Source of the DNA: Prevotella sp. CAG:1092
GTDB taxonomy: Bacteria; Bacteroidota; Bacteroidia; Bacteroidales; Bacteroidaceae
Assembly: GCA_000436915.1 (NCBI GenBank)
Contig: HF994111.1
Coordinates: 1 to 12,648, forward strand
DNA: 12,648 nt
Reading direction: 5' to 3'
The position numbers and the translations under genes were made by a program. This document shows positions 12,599-12,648 of the stretch, piece after piece. Positions within the stretch are counted from its first letter, which is position 1. Each line of letters opens with the position of its first letter. Below the pieces are notes generated by a model. It had not been told where the DNA came from. It saw only the letters and a program-made list of their open reading frames with translations, and searched no databases.

Positions 12599-12648
12599 AT
12601 GAACAAGATAAACAAACTTTTCTCAGAGAATAAGGAGCGCAAGCTCTT
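12599..12648 (+). CDS. trpA: tryptophan synthase alpha chain, N-terminal fragment
   Basis: Only the first 16 complete codons lie in the window: MNKINKLFSENKERKL. The start 'MNxINxLF...NK' is typical of Bacteroidales TrpA, and the position after trpD-trpC-trpF matches the usual gene order. TrpA splits indole-3-glycerol phosphate into indole and glyceraldehyde 3-phosphate and passes indole to TrpB. The gene runs off the right edge; the catalytic residues are not visible. The identification rests on the short N terminus and the context. Confidence 0.75.
   Translation, partial: MNKINKLFSENKERKL

Overview
The window looks like chromosomal DNA of a Bacteroidales bacterium, most likely Prevotella or a close relative (Segatella). 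Three things point there. Promoters fit the Bacteroidota pattern TTTG-N19-21-TAnnTTTG. Start codons follow A-rich leaders without clear Shine-Dalgarno sequences. Secreted proteins end in the 'YNLxGxxV...KGxxxxxGKKxxxK' tail that I associate with Prevotella exoproteins. The genus is an inference; the phylum is well supported.

Layout. Positions 1-395 hold no gene: a terminator from an unseen left-hand gene, three mosaic inverted repeats, and the terminator of the next gene. From 396 to 6178 three minus-strand genes encode exported proteins. They are a multidomain Ig-like/OB-fold protein, a PL1-type pectate lyase, and a GH28-GH105 fusion. The last two form an apparent pectin-degradation operon (GH28-GH105 first, lyase second). 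Positions 6179-6671 hold that operon's leader, a plus-strand promoter-terminator pair that looks like a free-standing small RNA of about 70-75 nt, and a 9-bp tandem array (CTAGANNNN x7). Next come a four-helix-bundle (S23/IVP-like) protein with a long coiled-coil tail (minus strand), an ECF sigma factor (plus strand), and rpe (minus strand, convergent, sharing a strong hairpin). A 41-codon small gene, seemingly unannotated, lies directly upstream of rpe.

From 9560 to the right edge is a tryptophan biosynthesis operon. It has a consensus promoter, a 17-residue leader peptide with three consecutive Trp codons, an intrinsic terminator (attenuator), then trpD, trpC, trpF and the first codons of trpA. 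trpB, trpE and trpG are not at the head of this operon, so it is a split or rearranged version of the usual Bacteroidales trp cluster.

How the genes work together. The lyase and the GH28 module would cut homogalacturonan or rhamnogalacturonan outside the cytoplasm. The GH105 module would remove the unsaturated uronyl ends that lyases create. TrpD, TrpC, TrpF and TrpA carry anthranilate to indole/tryptophan, gated by Trp-dependent attenuation. The least explained part is 6480-7595: a candidate small RNA converging, through a 9-bp tandem array, on a four-helix/coiled-coil gene.
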